A stretch of 12,775 nucleotides of DNA from DATLAN01 sp035527455 (GTDB taxonomy: Bacteria > Planctomycetota > Planctomycetia > Pirellulales > Thermoguttaceae): positions 1 to 12,775 of the forward strand of contig DATLAN010000205.1 in the NCBI GenBank assembly GCA_035527455.1, given 5' to 3'. The notes beneath the pieces are model-generated. The model saw nothing but the letters and a program-made list of their open reading frames with translations. It was not told the DNA's origin and searched no databases. Made by a program: the position numbers and the translations under genes. Shown piece after piece: positions 6,439 through 12,775 of the stretch (position 1 is its first letter; each line of letters starts with the position of its first letter).

Positions 6439-7143
6439 ATGGACCTTTTCTCGTTTGCACTGTTGACGCCGTACGAATGGTCGGCGCTGCGACTGAGTTT
6501 CCAGGTGGCCGTCTGCGCGGCGCTGGCCGGATTGCCGTTGGCCGTGGCGATCGGCTACTTCCTGGCCCGGACCGACTTTCCCGGCAAGTGGCTGCTCGAG
6601 GCGTTGATCCATCTGCCGCTGGTGCTGCCGCCGGTGGTGACAGGCTACTTGCTGCTGATTCTCTTCGCGCCCCGGGGACCGATCGGCGCGGTGCTCTCGG
6701 GCGTGTTCGGCGTGAAGATCGTTTTCACCTGGTGGGCGGCCGTCCTGGCGTCGCTGGTGGTCAGCTTTCCCTTGATGGTTCGGGCCATCCGGCTGGCGTT
6801 TCAAGGCGTCGATCCCCGGCTGGAGATGGCCGCCCGCAGCCTGGGGGCCAGCCGGCTGGGCGCGTTCTTCAGCATCTCGTTGCCGCTGGCCCGAAGGGGA
6901 CTGGTGGCCGGGTGGCTCTTGGCGTTCGCGCGCAGCCTGGGCGAGTTCGGCGCCACGATCATGGTATCGAGCAACGTGCAGGGACAGCGCACCATTCCGC
7001 TGGAGATCTACAGCCTCAAGAGCCAGACGGACGGCATCGAGCAGTGTTGGCGGCTGGTCGTGTTGTCGATCCTCCTGGCCTGCGCGGCACTGGCGGTCAG
7101 CGAACTGCTGGAACGAAAGCAATCGCGGCATGAGTCGGCTTAG
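6439..7143 (+). CDS. modB: Molybdate ABC transporter permease ModB
   Basis: 234 residues from ATG 6439; the TTG three bases earlier is the only close alternative. No clear Shine-Dalgarno precedes it. The N-terminus TPYEWSALRLSFQVA is typical of ModB. About five membrane segments follow. The cytoplasmic EAA loop that docks on the ATPase is clear: MAARSLGASRLGAFFSISLP, followed by ARRGLVAGWLLAFARSLGEFGATIM. Together with ModA and ModC it forms the molybdate (or tungstate) importer in the cytoplasmic membrane. It starts 45 bases after modA and its last 14 bases overlap the start of modC, which indicates translational coupling. Confidence 0.93.
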   Translation: MDLFSFALLTPYEWSALRLSFQVAVCAALAGLPLAVAIGYFLARTDFPGKWLLEALIHLPLVLPPVVTGYLLLILFAPRGPIGAVLSGVFGVKIVFTWWAAVLASLVVSFPLMVRAIRLAFQGVDPRLEMAARSLGASRLGAFFSISLPLARRGLVAGWLLAFARSLGEFGATIMVSSNVQGQRTIPLEIYSLKSQTDGIEQCWRLVVLSILLACAALAVSELLERKQSRHESA

Positions 7144-8203
7144 CTTCCAATGTGAGCATCGATTTTCGGGCGGCTTCGCGCTGGACGTGGCCTTCGACGT
7201 GGACCATCCCGTCACGGCGCTGTTCGGCCCGTCGGGAAGCGGCAAGACGAGCGTGCTTTCGGTGATCGGCGGTTTTCTGCGGCCCCAGCGGGCCAAAGTC
7301 GTGCTGGGAGAGCGGACCGTGTTGGACACGGCGGCCGGGATCGACGTCCCGCCCGAGCGGCGGCAGCTTGGAATGGTTTTCCAGACGCACCTCTTGTTTC
7401 CGCACCTCGATGTCGAAGCCAACCTTCGCTACGGGCAACGGCGTCGTCAGCGGAAAGACCGGCCGATCGAGTTCGACCGCGTGGTCGACGTCCTGGAAAT
7501 CGCCCGGCTTCTGAAGCGGTATCCCGGCAAGCTTTCCGGCGGCGAGTGCCAGCGGGTGGCGCTGGGCCGGGCGTTGCTCAGCGGGCCGGAGATGCTGCTG
7601 ATGGACGAGCCGCTGGCCTCGCTCGACGCCTCGCTGAAGGCCCGCATCCTCGCCTATCTCCAGCGCGTGGTGGCCGAGTGGCACATCCCGACGCTGTTCG
7701 TTTCCCATTCGCAGGCGGAAGTACGCCGCGTGGCCGATTGGGTGGTGGTCCTCCAGCAAGGCCGCGTCGTCACGGCCGCCGCACCGGGGGAAGCCCTCAG
7801 CCGGCCCGAGCCGTTGGGTTGGAAGAACGCCGCCGGCCCGGTGAACCTCTTGCGGCTCGAAGAACTCGCGTTTCGCGACGATCACGCCACCGGCCGCGTG
7901 GGCGACCAGTTGCTCTATCTCCCGCCGATGGAGCGACCGTCCGCGTCGCCCGTGTTCGTGCAGTTCTCGCCGGCCGACGTGACCCTCGGCCGTCAGGACG
8001 TGACGGGCCTGAGCACGCGGAACCACCTGCGCGGCCGGGTCTGCCGGCTCGTCGAGGTGGACGGGGCCGTTTTCGTGGCCGTCGACATCGGCCAGATCCT
8101 CTGGGCCGAAGTGACGCCCGACGCGGCGGACGAACTCGATTTGAAGCCCGGCAGCGAGATCGTTTGCCTGTTGAAGGCCCACAGCCTGCACGTGGTGGAG
8201 TAG
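7130..8203 (+). CDS. modC: Molybdate ABC transporter ATP-binding protein ModC
   Basis: 357 residues, ATG 7130, overlapping the modB end by 14 bases and lacking a strong ribosome site, so coupled translation is likely. Nucleotide-binding domain: Walker A GPSGSGKT (33-40), Q-loop Q85, signature LSGGE (135-139), Walker B LLMDE (156-160), D-loop SLD (164-166) and switch His193 (FVSHS). The C-terminal part (about 290-355) has LSTRNHLRGRVCRLVE...GSEIVCLLKAHSLHVVE, the pattern of the TOBE/Mop domain that senses bound oxyanion in ModC. It powers uptake by ModAB. Length and domain order match standard ModC, with no broken motif. Confidence 0.94.
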   Translation: MSRLSFQCEHRFSGGFALDVAFDVDHPVTALFGPSGSGKTSVLSVIGGFLRPQRAKVVLGERTVLDTAAGIDVPPERRQLGMVFQTHLLFPHLDVEANLRYGQRRRQRKDRPIEFDRVVDVLEIARLLKRYPGKLSGGECQRVALGRALLSGPEMLLMDEPLASLDASLKARILAYLQRVVAEWHIPTLFVSHSQAEVRRVADWVVVLQQGRVVTAAAPGEALSRPEPLGWKNAAGPVNLLRLEELAFRDDHATGRVGDQLLYLPPMERPSASPVFVQFSPADVTLGRQDVTGLSTRNHLRGRVCRLVEVDGAVFVAVDIGQILWAEVTPDAADELDLKPGSEIVCLLKAHSLHVVE

Positions 8204-8246
8204 AGGCTGCAAAGCGGTACCACACGCACGTGGCTGCCGTGGTTTG

Positions 8247-8369
8247 GAACCGCAGATGAACACGGATGAACACGGATCGGCATGAAGCCACGGGACGGCC
8301 GCTGCGATGCTTTTTCCCCGTCTCTTTTGTCTGTCTTATCTGTGTTTCATCCGTGTCTATCTGTGGTTC
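8247..8369. repeat. Hairpin repeat of the GCAGATGAACACGGAT type (MITE-like)
   Basis: A left arm (8247-8277) and right arm (8338-8369) form a roughly 31-bp imperfect inverted repeat; both contain CAGAT..ACACGGATGAA and begin or end with GAACC/GGTTC. The inner 60 bases are not palindromic. Repeats of this wording are widespread between genes in planctomycetes and some other phyla, from general knowledge. A plus-strand ORF running through it (from 8266) yields a hydrophobic stretch that is an artefact of the T-rich inner sequence. Confidence 0.75.
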
Positions 8370-8376
8370 TCATCTA

Positions 8377-8407
8377 TTCGCGAGAGATCTCATCCTTTCG
8401 CGAGAGA
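8377..8407. promoter_or_regulatory. Direct repeat upstream of the first Nudix promoter
   Basis: TTCGCGAGAGA occurs at 8377-8387 and again at 8397-8407, start to start exactly 20 bases (about two helical turns). The second copy ends 23 bases before the putative -35 box. The spacing suits tandem binding of a transcription factor on one face of the DNA; no regulator is known. Confidence 0.3.
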
Positions 8408-8430
8408 ATGGCTTCCGAGCGGCTCCGTGG

Positions 8431-8459
8431 CTGACGGACAGTCGGATCGAGGGTAGAAT
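8431..8459 (+). promoter_or_regulatory. Sigma70-type promoter of the first Nudix gene
   Basis: CTGACG (8431-8436, 4/6), a 17-base spacer, TAGAAT (8454-8459, 5/6), followed by GGG. Start expected near 8466, about 79 bases before ATG 8545. Confidence 0.45.
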
Positions 8460-8544
8460 GGGGGCTGACCGAAGGGAGTGTCTGGCCGGCGGCGCCAGCG
8501 GAATGCACGACATCCCTCCCCAAAGCCGCCTACGGAGAACACCC

Positions 8545-9084
8545 ATGCCGCACGAAAGCTGGACCCTCTTGGGCAGCCAGGACGTATCCGACGAACGCAT
8601 CTTTCGGATTCGGCACGATCGCTACCGCTTCGAGCCGACTGCGGCCGAGCGCGATTTCGTGGTGCTCGATTCGCCCGACTGGGTCAACGTGGTGCCCGTG
8701 ACGCCCGACGGCCGGGTGGTCCTGATTCGGCAGTATCGCCACGGAATCCGGCGGGTGACGCTGGAAATCCCCGGCGGGATGGTCGACCCGAACGAGTCGC
8801 CGCAAGACGCGGCCGTGCGCGAACTCGAAGAGGAGACCGGCTACGTTGCCGATCGCGTGCGGCTGCTCGGCCGGGTGACCCCGAATCCGGCCATCCAGAA
8901 CAACCGCTGCCACATGTTTCTTGCCGAAGGTTGCCGCCGCCTCGCGGAGCCGAAGCCGGACCCGTTCGAGCGGATCGAGGTCGTCTTGCGTCCGCTGGAA
9001 GATATCCCCGAGATGGTCCGCAGCGAAGAAATCTCCCACGGCCTGGTACTCAACGCGTTCGCATGGGTGGTCCGACTCGTGTAG
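8545..9084 (+). CDS. Nudix hydrolase, ADP-ribose pyrophosphatase-like
   Basis: 179 residues from ATG 8545, with GGAG seven bases upstream; the frame is open further up but crosses the hairpin repeat. The Nudix box GX5EX7REUXEEXGU is complete: G78, E84, R92-E93-L94, E96-E97, G99-Y100. The sequence before it (VVLIRQYRHGIRRVTLEIPGG) and the prolines at 113 and 115, about 15 residues after the box, fit ADP-ribose pyrophosphatases. The expected reaction is hydrolysis of ADP-ribose or a similar nucleoside diphosphate derivative to AMP and a phosphorylated moiety, using Mg bound by the box glutamates. Cytoplasmic. It converges on a second Nudix gene. Its stop TAG (9082-9084) is followed directly by another TAG and a hairpin. 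The exact substrate needs assay. Confidence 0.85.
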   Translation: MPHESWTLLGSQDVSDERIFRIRHDRYRFEPTAAERDFVVLDSPDWVNVVPVTPDGRVVLIRQYRHGIRRVTLEIPGGMVDPNESPQDAAVRELEEETGYVADRVRLLGRVTPNPAIQNNRCHMFLAEGCRRLAEPKPDPFERIEVVLRPLEDIPEMVRSEEISHGLVLNAFAWVVRLV

Positions 9085-9088
9085 TAGC

Positions 9089-9107
9089 CGTCTTGCTCCG
9101 CAAGACG
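9089..9107. terminator. Bidirectional hairpin between the convergent Nudix genes
   Basis: CGTCTTGC (9089-9096), loop TCC, GCAAGACG (9100-9107): a perfect 8-bp stem filling the 27-base gap. It could end transcription from both sides, but there is no clean T-run, only TATTTCTCC on the plus strand. GTAG at 9081-9084 and 9084-9087 precedes it, as in REP sequences, so it may be a REP used as a terminator. Confidence 0.55.
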
Positions 9108-9111
9108 AAGC

Positions 9112-9549
9112 CTATTTCTCCAACCGGATCTCCCCGCGCAAAACCAACTCCAGAAACTCGCGATTGCTCTCCAACAGATCGGGAAGCTCTGCCATTTCCC
9201 GCGGCGTGAACCAGTGGACCGATTCGACCTCGGACGAATCGGGCACGGGCGTCGCGTCGTCGGGCAAATCGCCCAACCACCAGGCCAGCTCGACTTTCCA
9301 GGCAGTGACGCACTGCCAGATCCGCCGCAGCGGCCGCACCGTCACGCCGATCTCTTCGCGGAATTCGCGGATCAGGGCCTCTTCTTCCGACTCGTCGCCC
9401 TCGATCCCCCCGCCGGGAAAACAGTAGGTCAACGGCGCCACCACATGACACGACCGGCGGATCACCAGCATCCGCCCATCGCGCATCACGACAGCCACCG
9501 CCCCGCGCCGGCCGGGGTCGTCGGGGATTTCGTTCGTGTATGAGGTCAT
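9112..9549 (-). CDS. Nudix hydrolase, MutT-like
   Basis: 145 residues from ATG 9549. The start is chosen because the longer frame (to 9639) runs through repeat element B; no Shine-Dalgarno is visible, so it could instead start at a nearby internal codon before RRGAVAVVMRDG. The Nudix box is complete: G47, E53, R61-E62-F63, E65-E66, G68-V69, preceded by LTYCFPGGGIE. The core GAVAVVMRDGRMLVIRR is the usual first strand pair. The family hydrolyses nucleoside diphosphates linked to another moiety, often damaged dNTPs or sugar nucleotides; the substrate is unknown. Cytoplasmic. It converges on the other Nudix gene and is divergent from recQ, and the second copy of element B lies in its leader, 32 bases before the ATG. 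Confidence 0.82.
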   Translation of the reverse strand: MTSYTNEIPDDPGRRGAVAVVMRDGRMLVIRRSCHVVAPLTYCFPGGGIEGDESEEEALIREFREEIGVTVRPLRRIWQCVTAWKVELAWWLGDLPDDATPVPDSSEVESVHWFTPREMAELPDLLESNREFLELVLRGEIRLEK

Positions 9550-9581
9550 GGGTGAGGAGAGTGGGGGTTCGGGGCTGGGGG

Positions 9582-9714
9582 CTGGGATGTCACGGTGGGT
9601 GGCACGCCCTGAGGAACGAAGGGCGTGTTTTCCCCACATACCACGCCCTTCGTTCCTCAGGGCGTGCCACCCCCATGCTCACCGCAACGACGTCGAGAAC
9701 CATTTGGTGCCGAC
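9582..9714. repeat. MITE/REPIN-like element, family B, copy 2
   Basis: The same perfect 31-bp arms as copy 1 (9597-9627 and 9642-9672, 14-base loop of different sequence). It also shares CTGGGATGTCACGGT (9582-9596) and the far flank ACCGCAAC...GTCGAGAACC...GGTGCCGACA (about 9681-9714). It is inverted relative to copy 1 on the plus strand, hence in the same orientation relative to the gene it precedes. The outer terminal repeat on the gene-proximal side is missing, replaced by G-rich sequence (9564-9581). Confidence 0.8.
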
Positions 9715-9726
9715 AGTATCCCAACC

Positions 9727-9755
9727 ATTGTCGACTTCACCACCGATCGGCTCAA
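9727..9755 (-). promoter_or_regulatory. Possible promoter of the second Nudix gene
   Basis: On the minus strand TTGAGC (9755-9750), 17-base spacer, GACAAT (9732-9727); both boxes are 4/6. The start would fall near 9720, just before element B copy 2, so the element would be in the leader. Weak on its own; the parallel with 2760-2789 makes it worth noting. Confidence 0.3.
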
Positions 9756-9793
9756 CCCCCTGATCAACGCCGCGTTCCGCAACGCCGGGGCCA

Positions 9794-9822
9794 TTCGCGC
9801 CGGACGCAGCCGGCCCTATAAT
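9794..9822 (+). promoter_or_regulatory. Putative recQ promoter
   Basis: A perfect TATAAT at 9817-9822, followed by GGG, with a poor -35 candidate TTCGCG at 9794-9799 (17-base spacer). The start would be near 9829, just ahead of the GAGGAG ribosome site at 9836-9841 and ATG 9853. The -10 box is the main evidence. Confidence 0.45.
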
Positions 9823-9852
9823 GGGTGGGCCTCGTGAGGAGTCTCTTGCCGC

Positions 9853-12669
9853 ATGTCGAATACCCCCGGTCCAAACCTGGAACCCTACCTGACCCGGTTC
9901 GGGCTGGCTTCGTTCCGTCCCGGCCAGGAAGAGGTGATCTCGGCCGTGCTGGCCGGCGAAGACTGCCTTTGCGTGATGCCCACCGGCGCCGGGAAGAGCC
10001 TCTGCTACCAGTTGCCGGCCGTCGTCTTCGACGGCCTGACGCTGGTCGTCTCCCCGCTGATCGCGCTGATGAAGGACCAGGTCGATCAGCTCCAGGTGCT
10101 CGGGCTGCCGGTCACCTTCATCAACAGCACGCTGTCGATGGCCGAGCAGCACGACCGGCTCGATCGCATGGCCCAGGGACAGTATCGCCTGGTCTACGTC
10201 GTGCCCGAGCGGTTCCGCAACCAGCGGTTCCTGGAGGCGGTGCGCCGGGCCGGGTTGAAGCTGCTGGCGGTGGACGAGGCCCATTGCATCAGCGAATGGG
10301 GGCACGACTTCCGCCCCGACTACGCCCGGCTGGGATACTTCCGCCGCACGCTGGGCAGCCCTCCGACGATCGCATTGACGGCCACGGCCACCGACGCGGT
10401 CCGCCGCGACATCGTCGAGCAGCTCGATCTGCGCGAGCCGCGGACCTTCATCACCGGCTTCGCCCGGCCGAACCTCTTCTACGAGGTCCAGTGTCCGAAG
10501 TCCGACCGCCAGAAACCCGACCTGTTGCTGGGATTTCTGCGCCGGACGCCGGGCACGGGGATCATCTACGCCTCGACGCGGCGGCGGGCCGAAGAGGTGG
10601 CCGAAATCATCGCCCAACAGACCCAACGCCGTGCGGCCGTCTATCACGCCGGCCTGATGGGCGACCAACGCCGCGCGACCCAAGAGGCCTTCATGCAGGG
10701 CCGGTTCGAGATCATCGTGGCGACCAACGCATTCGGCATGGGCATCGACAAGGCCGACGTGCGGTTCGTCGTACACTACAACCTGCCCGGCAGCCTGGAG
10801 GCGTATTACCAGGAGGCCGGCCGGGCGGGACGCGACGGCGAGCCCTCGCGGTGCCTGTTGTTTTACTGCTCCTCCGACCGGTTCATCCAGGAGTACTTCA
10901 TCGAGAGTGCCCATCCGGCCCGCCAGCACGTGGCCGAGGTCTACGATTACCTCCGCGGCCTCGACGACGATCCGATCGAGATGACCCAGGCGGAGATCAA
11001 GGAGCGGCTGAACCTGCCCATCGGGAACGAAGGGGTGGGCAATTGCGAACAACTGCTCGAAGGGGCCGGCGTGCTCGAGCGGCTGGTCTCCACGCAGAAC
11101 ATGGCCGCCGTGCGGCTGGACAGCGATCTGCCCACGCTGGTCGATCTGCTGCCCAAGCAGGCCACCGTGCGACGAAAGGTGCTCCGGGCGGTCGAGCGGC
11201 TGGTGGGTACGCGGCGCAACGAACTGATCCTCTTCCATCCGTCGGAACTCTCCGATGGTGCGGAACTCGACCACAGCTCGGTCGTCCACGCCTTGCGGGA
11301 ACTGGGCGCCCTGGAATCGTTCACGTACGTGCCGCCGTTTCGCGGCCGGGCCGTGCGGATGCTGGATCGCCAAAAACCGTTCGAGGAGCTGGAGATCGAC
11401 TTCGCCGCGCTGGAGCGCCGCAAATCGGCCGAATACGAAAAGGTCAACCGGATGATCCGCTTCGCGCTGGGCGCCGGCTGCCGGCAGCGGGAAATCCTGC
11501 GATACTTCGGCGAACGCGAGGCGGCCCGTTGCGGACACTGCGACAATTGTGCAAACCATGCTCCCGTGGAGGAGGGAAAGCACGAGGCCGCCGATCACCC
11601 CAAGGTGGTCGAAGCGGTCCGCATGGTCCTCAGCGGCGTCGCCCGGACCGAGGCCCGGATTGCCTGCGGCAAGAATCTCATCGCCCAGATGCTCTGCGGC
11701 TCGGAAAACGCCAAGATGTCCAAGCTGGGATTGAGCCGACTGAGCACGTTCGGGCTGTTGAAACACCTCAACCAAGGCGAAGTGGTCACGTTGATCGACG
11801 GGCTGATTGCCGTGGGCTACTTGAAGCAGGTCGACGTCGACCGTCACCGCCCGGTGGTCCAGTTGACCGAGGACGGATCCGACGTGATGCGGGCACAGGC
11901 CGAGATGGAGCTGGAGTTGCCGATCCCGATCGAGTTGCTGCGGAAAATCCGCGGCGGCGAGGTGTCCGAGATCAATCCGCAGGTGTTGGGGGCGTTGAAG
12001 CGGTGGCGGGCAGAGCGAGCCAATGCATCGGGCGTGCCGCCACATTATGTTCTGACCAACGCCACGCTGGAAGAACTGGCCCAACTCCGGCCCGATTCGC
12101 CCGAGGCGTTGTTGTCGGTCAAAGGGATCGGCCCGGCCAAGCTGGTTCAGTATGGGGAGGCGCTTCTGGCGCTGGTCGGCGGGCGCTTGGCGGAGACTCC
12201 CTCCGAAGAGCCACCGGTCTCGGCGGACGCATCCGGCAGGTCGTCGGGTTCATCGGAGGGTGAATTCGAGGGCGAACTTGGGAGTGAATTTGAGAACGGA
12301 GTCGAGAATGGAGTCGAGAACGAGGTCGCGCGGGGACAAGCCCCGCGGCTCGCTTCGTTCGGCGGTGATGGTGGTGTGAGGCCGTCGCATTATTGGACCT
12401 GGCGGCTGCTGTCGGCCGGTTTTTCGCCGGCGGAATGTGCGGCGATCCGGTCGCTGGAGCCTGAGGTGATCCTGGATCACGCGCTGCGTGCGATCGATAG
12501 CGGCTGGCCGTTCGAGGCCCGGTGGTGTCTTTCGGCGGAGTTGCTCTGTGCCCTGGAAGCGGTCGTCGGCCCCGAGGAACCGGAGCAAATCCACCCGCTC
12601 CTCTCCCAAATGCCCCCCGGAACGCAATACGAGGAGGTCCAGTTGTTCCTGAAATGTCGCCCCTCGTAG
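9853..12669 (+). CDS. recQ: ATP-dependent DNA helicase RecQ, long form
   Basis: 938 residues against about 610 in E. coli; ATG 9853 with GAGGAG eleven bases upstream. Helicase core: FRPGQEEVI (21-29), Walker A MPTGAGKS (42-49), SPLIALMKDQ, DEAH box 141-144 with the aromatic loop CISEWGHDFRPDY, ALTATATD, YHAGLMG, ATNAFGMGID, and QEAGRAGRDG (320-329). About 210 residues separate this from the zinc site (C543, C560, C563, C566) instead of about 45; this stretch has a winged-helix-like part (MTQAEIKERLNLP...GVLERL). An RQC-type domain (about 575-690) and an HRDC domain (about 707-778) follow. Next come an acidic linker with three ENGV/ENEV repeats (814-825), a REP-encoded peptide (826-834), and a C-terminal helix-turn-helix resembling HTH_40 (about 845-905). 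It unwinds 3'-tailed DNA in recombination and fork repair. All core motifs are intact. Confidence 0.95.
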   Translation: MSNTPGPNLEPYLTRFGLASFRPGQEEVISAVLAGEDCLCVMPTGAGKSLCYQLPAVVFDGLTLVVSPLIALMKDQVDQLQVLGLPVTFINSTLSMAEQHDRLDRMAQGQYRLVYVVPERFRNQRFLEAVRRAGLKLLAVDEAHCISEWGHDFRPDYARLGYFRRTLGSPPTIALTATATDAVRRDIVEQLDLREPRTFITGFARPNLFYEVQCPKSDRQKPDLLLGFLRRTPGTGIIYASTRRRAEEVAEIIAQQTQRRAAVYHAGLMGDQRRATQEAFMQGRFEIIVATNAFGMGIDKADVRFVVHYNLPGSLEAYYQEAGRAGRDGEPSRCLLFYCSSDRFIQEYFIESAHPARQHVAEVYDYLRGLDDDPIEMTQAEIKERLNLPIGNEGVGNCEQLLEGAGVLERLVSTQNMAAVRLDSDLPTLVDLLPKQATVRRKVLRAVERLVGTRRNELILFHPSELSDGAELDHSSVVHALRELGALESFTYVPPFRGRAVRMLDRQKPFEELEIDFAALERRKSAEYEKVNRMIRFALGAGCRQREILRYFGEREAARCGHCDNCANHAPVEEGKHEAADHPKVVEAVRMVLSGVARTEARIACGKNLIAQMLCGSENAKMSKLGLSRLSTFGLLKHLNQGEVVTLIDGLIAVGYLKQVDVDRHRPVVQLTEDGSDVMRAQAEMELELPIPIELLRKIRGGEVSEINPQVLGALKRWRAERANASGVPPHYVLTNATLEELAQLRPDSPEALLSVKGIGPAKLVQYGEALLALVGGRLAETPSEEPPVSADASGRSSGSSEGEFEGELGSEFENGVENGVENEVARGQAPRLASFGGDGGVRPSHYWTWRLLSAGFSPAECAAIRSLEPEVILDHALRAIDSGWPFEARWCLSAELLCALEAVVGPEEPEQIHPLLSQMPPGTQYEEVQLFLKCRPS
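12292..12327 (+). repeat. 12-bp tandem repeat in the recQ linker
   Basis: GAGAACGGAGTC, GAGAATGGAGTC and GAGAACGAGGTC lie head to tail and encode ENGV-ENGV-ENEV (residues 814-825). The unit is a multiple of three bases, so copy number can change without breaking the frame. It abuts the family A palindrome. Confidence 0.8.
12327..12353 (+). repeat. REP-like palindrome, family A, inside the recQ coding region
   Basis: These 27 bases are the exact reverse complement of intergenic copy b at 1560-1586. Read in the recQ frame they supply the peptide ARGQAPRLA (residues 826-834) between the acidic linker and the C-terminal helix-turn-helix. No stop or frameshift results. Confidence 0.85.
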
Positions 12670-12762
12670 GTCAGGGCTTGCCCTGACGGAACCTTCTCGT
12701 TGCCCTGACGGAACCGGGCAATCGGCAGGAGAAAGAAAATGTCGGGGCAACCGCCGACCTAC
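12666..12762. repeat. Inverted pair of GTAG-type REP palindromes, family C
   Basis: Unit 1 is GTAG (12666-12669) plus a perfect stem GTCAGGG (12670-12676), loop CTTG, CCCTGAC (12681-12687). Unit 2, inverted, is GTCGG...CCGAC-CTAC at 12741-12762. Between them TTGCCCTGACGGAACC is directly repeated at 12678-12693 and 12700-12715. The recQ stop TAG is part of the first GTAG. The first hairpin may also act as a terminator, though no T-run follows. No gene is seen from 12670 to the window end; GTCAGGGC at 12769-12775 may start another unit. Confidence 0.7.
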
Positions 12763-12775
12763 GCATTGTCAGGGC

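Noticed and set aside
8266..8544. N-terminal extension of the first Nudix protein containing a hydrophobic, signal-like stretch
   Set aside because: The stretch is encoded by the interior of the hairpin repeat; the promoter at 8431-8459 and the ribosome site at 8534 point to ATG 8545.
9550..9639. N-terminal extension of the second Nudix protein
   Set aside because: It translates one arm of element B; similar peptides appear wherever the repeat is read through.
9679..12084. 801-residue open frame on the minus strand opposite recQ
   Set aside because: It mirrors an intact RecQ with all motifs, has low-complexity His/Gln/Arg-rich composition, and is a by-product of high GC codon use.

Overview
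The window is GC-rich, densely coding DNA that most resembles a planctomycete (Pirellulales-like) chromosome. This rests on the PQQ/beta-propeller protein of a type common in that phylum, strong GC3 codon bias, an elongated RecQ, and many short palindromic repeats between genes. The taxonomic call is inference: there is no rRNA or phylogenetic marker in the window.

Layout: (1) 1-56, a possible tail of an upstream plus-strand gene. (2) 113-1423 (-), an exported PQQ-like beta-propeller protein, with a good sigma70-type promoter. (3) About 1531-1654, a cluster of REP-like palindromes between divergent genes. (4) 1710-2744 (+), an EamA/DMT-type membrane transporter. (5) 2760-2969, a promoter followed at once by a MITE/REPIN-like element. 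(6) 3003-3764 and 3803-4063 (+), a MoeB/ThiF-like E1 protein with substituted active-site residues and a MoaD/ThiS-like protein ending in Gly-Gly. (7) 4065-5267 (-), a chromate-type (ChrA) transporter that converges on the MoaD-like gene with a single base between stop codons. (8) 5593-8203 (+), a modA-modB-modC molybdate/tungstate ABC importer operon. (9) 8247-8369, a hairpin repeat of the 'AACCGCAGATGAACACGGAT' type. (10) 8545-9084 (+) and 9112-9549 (-), two convergent Nudix hydrolases separated by a perfect hairpin. (11) 9582-9714, a second copy of the element in (5). (12) 9853-12669 (+), a 938-residue RecQ helicase with extra domains. (13) 12666-12762, an inverted pair of GTAG-type palindromes at the 3' end of recQ.

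Functional theme: the E1-like/MoaD-like pair, ModABC and ChrA together suggest an oxyanion (Mo, W, Cr) uptake and pterin-cofactor or sulfur-carrier neighbourhood. No Mo/W enzyme is in view. The Nudix and RecQ genes are housekeeping-like nucleotide and DNA maintenance genes.

The most unusual signal is the repeats. At least three separate REP/REPIN-like palindrome families occur here. One long element sits twice in the same orientation relative to the downstream gene, just after a putative promoter, so it would form a large hairpin in the 5' leader. One palindrome lies in frame inside recQ, with a 27-base exact match to an intergenic copy. Others lie at gene ends, where the stop codon TAG is part of the GTAG of the palindrome.
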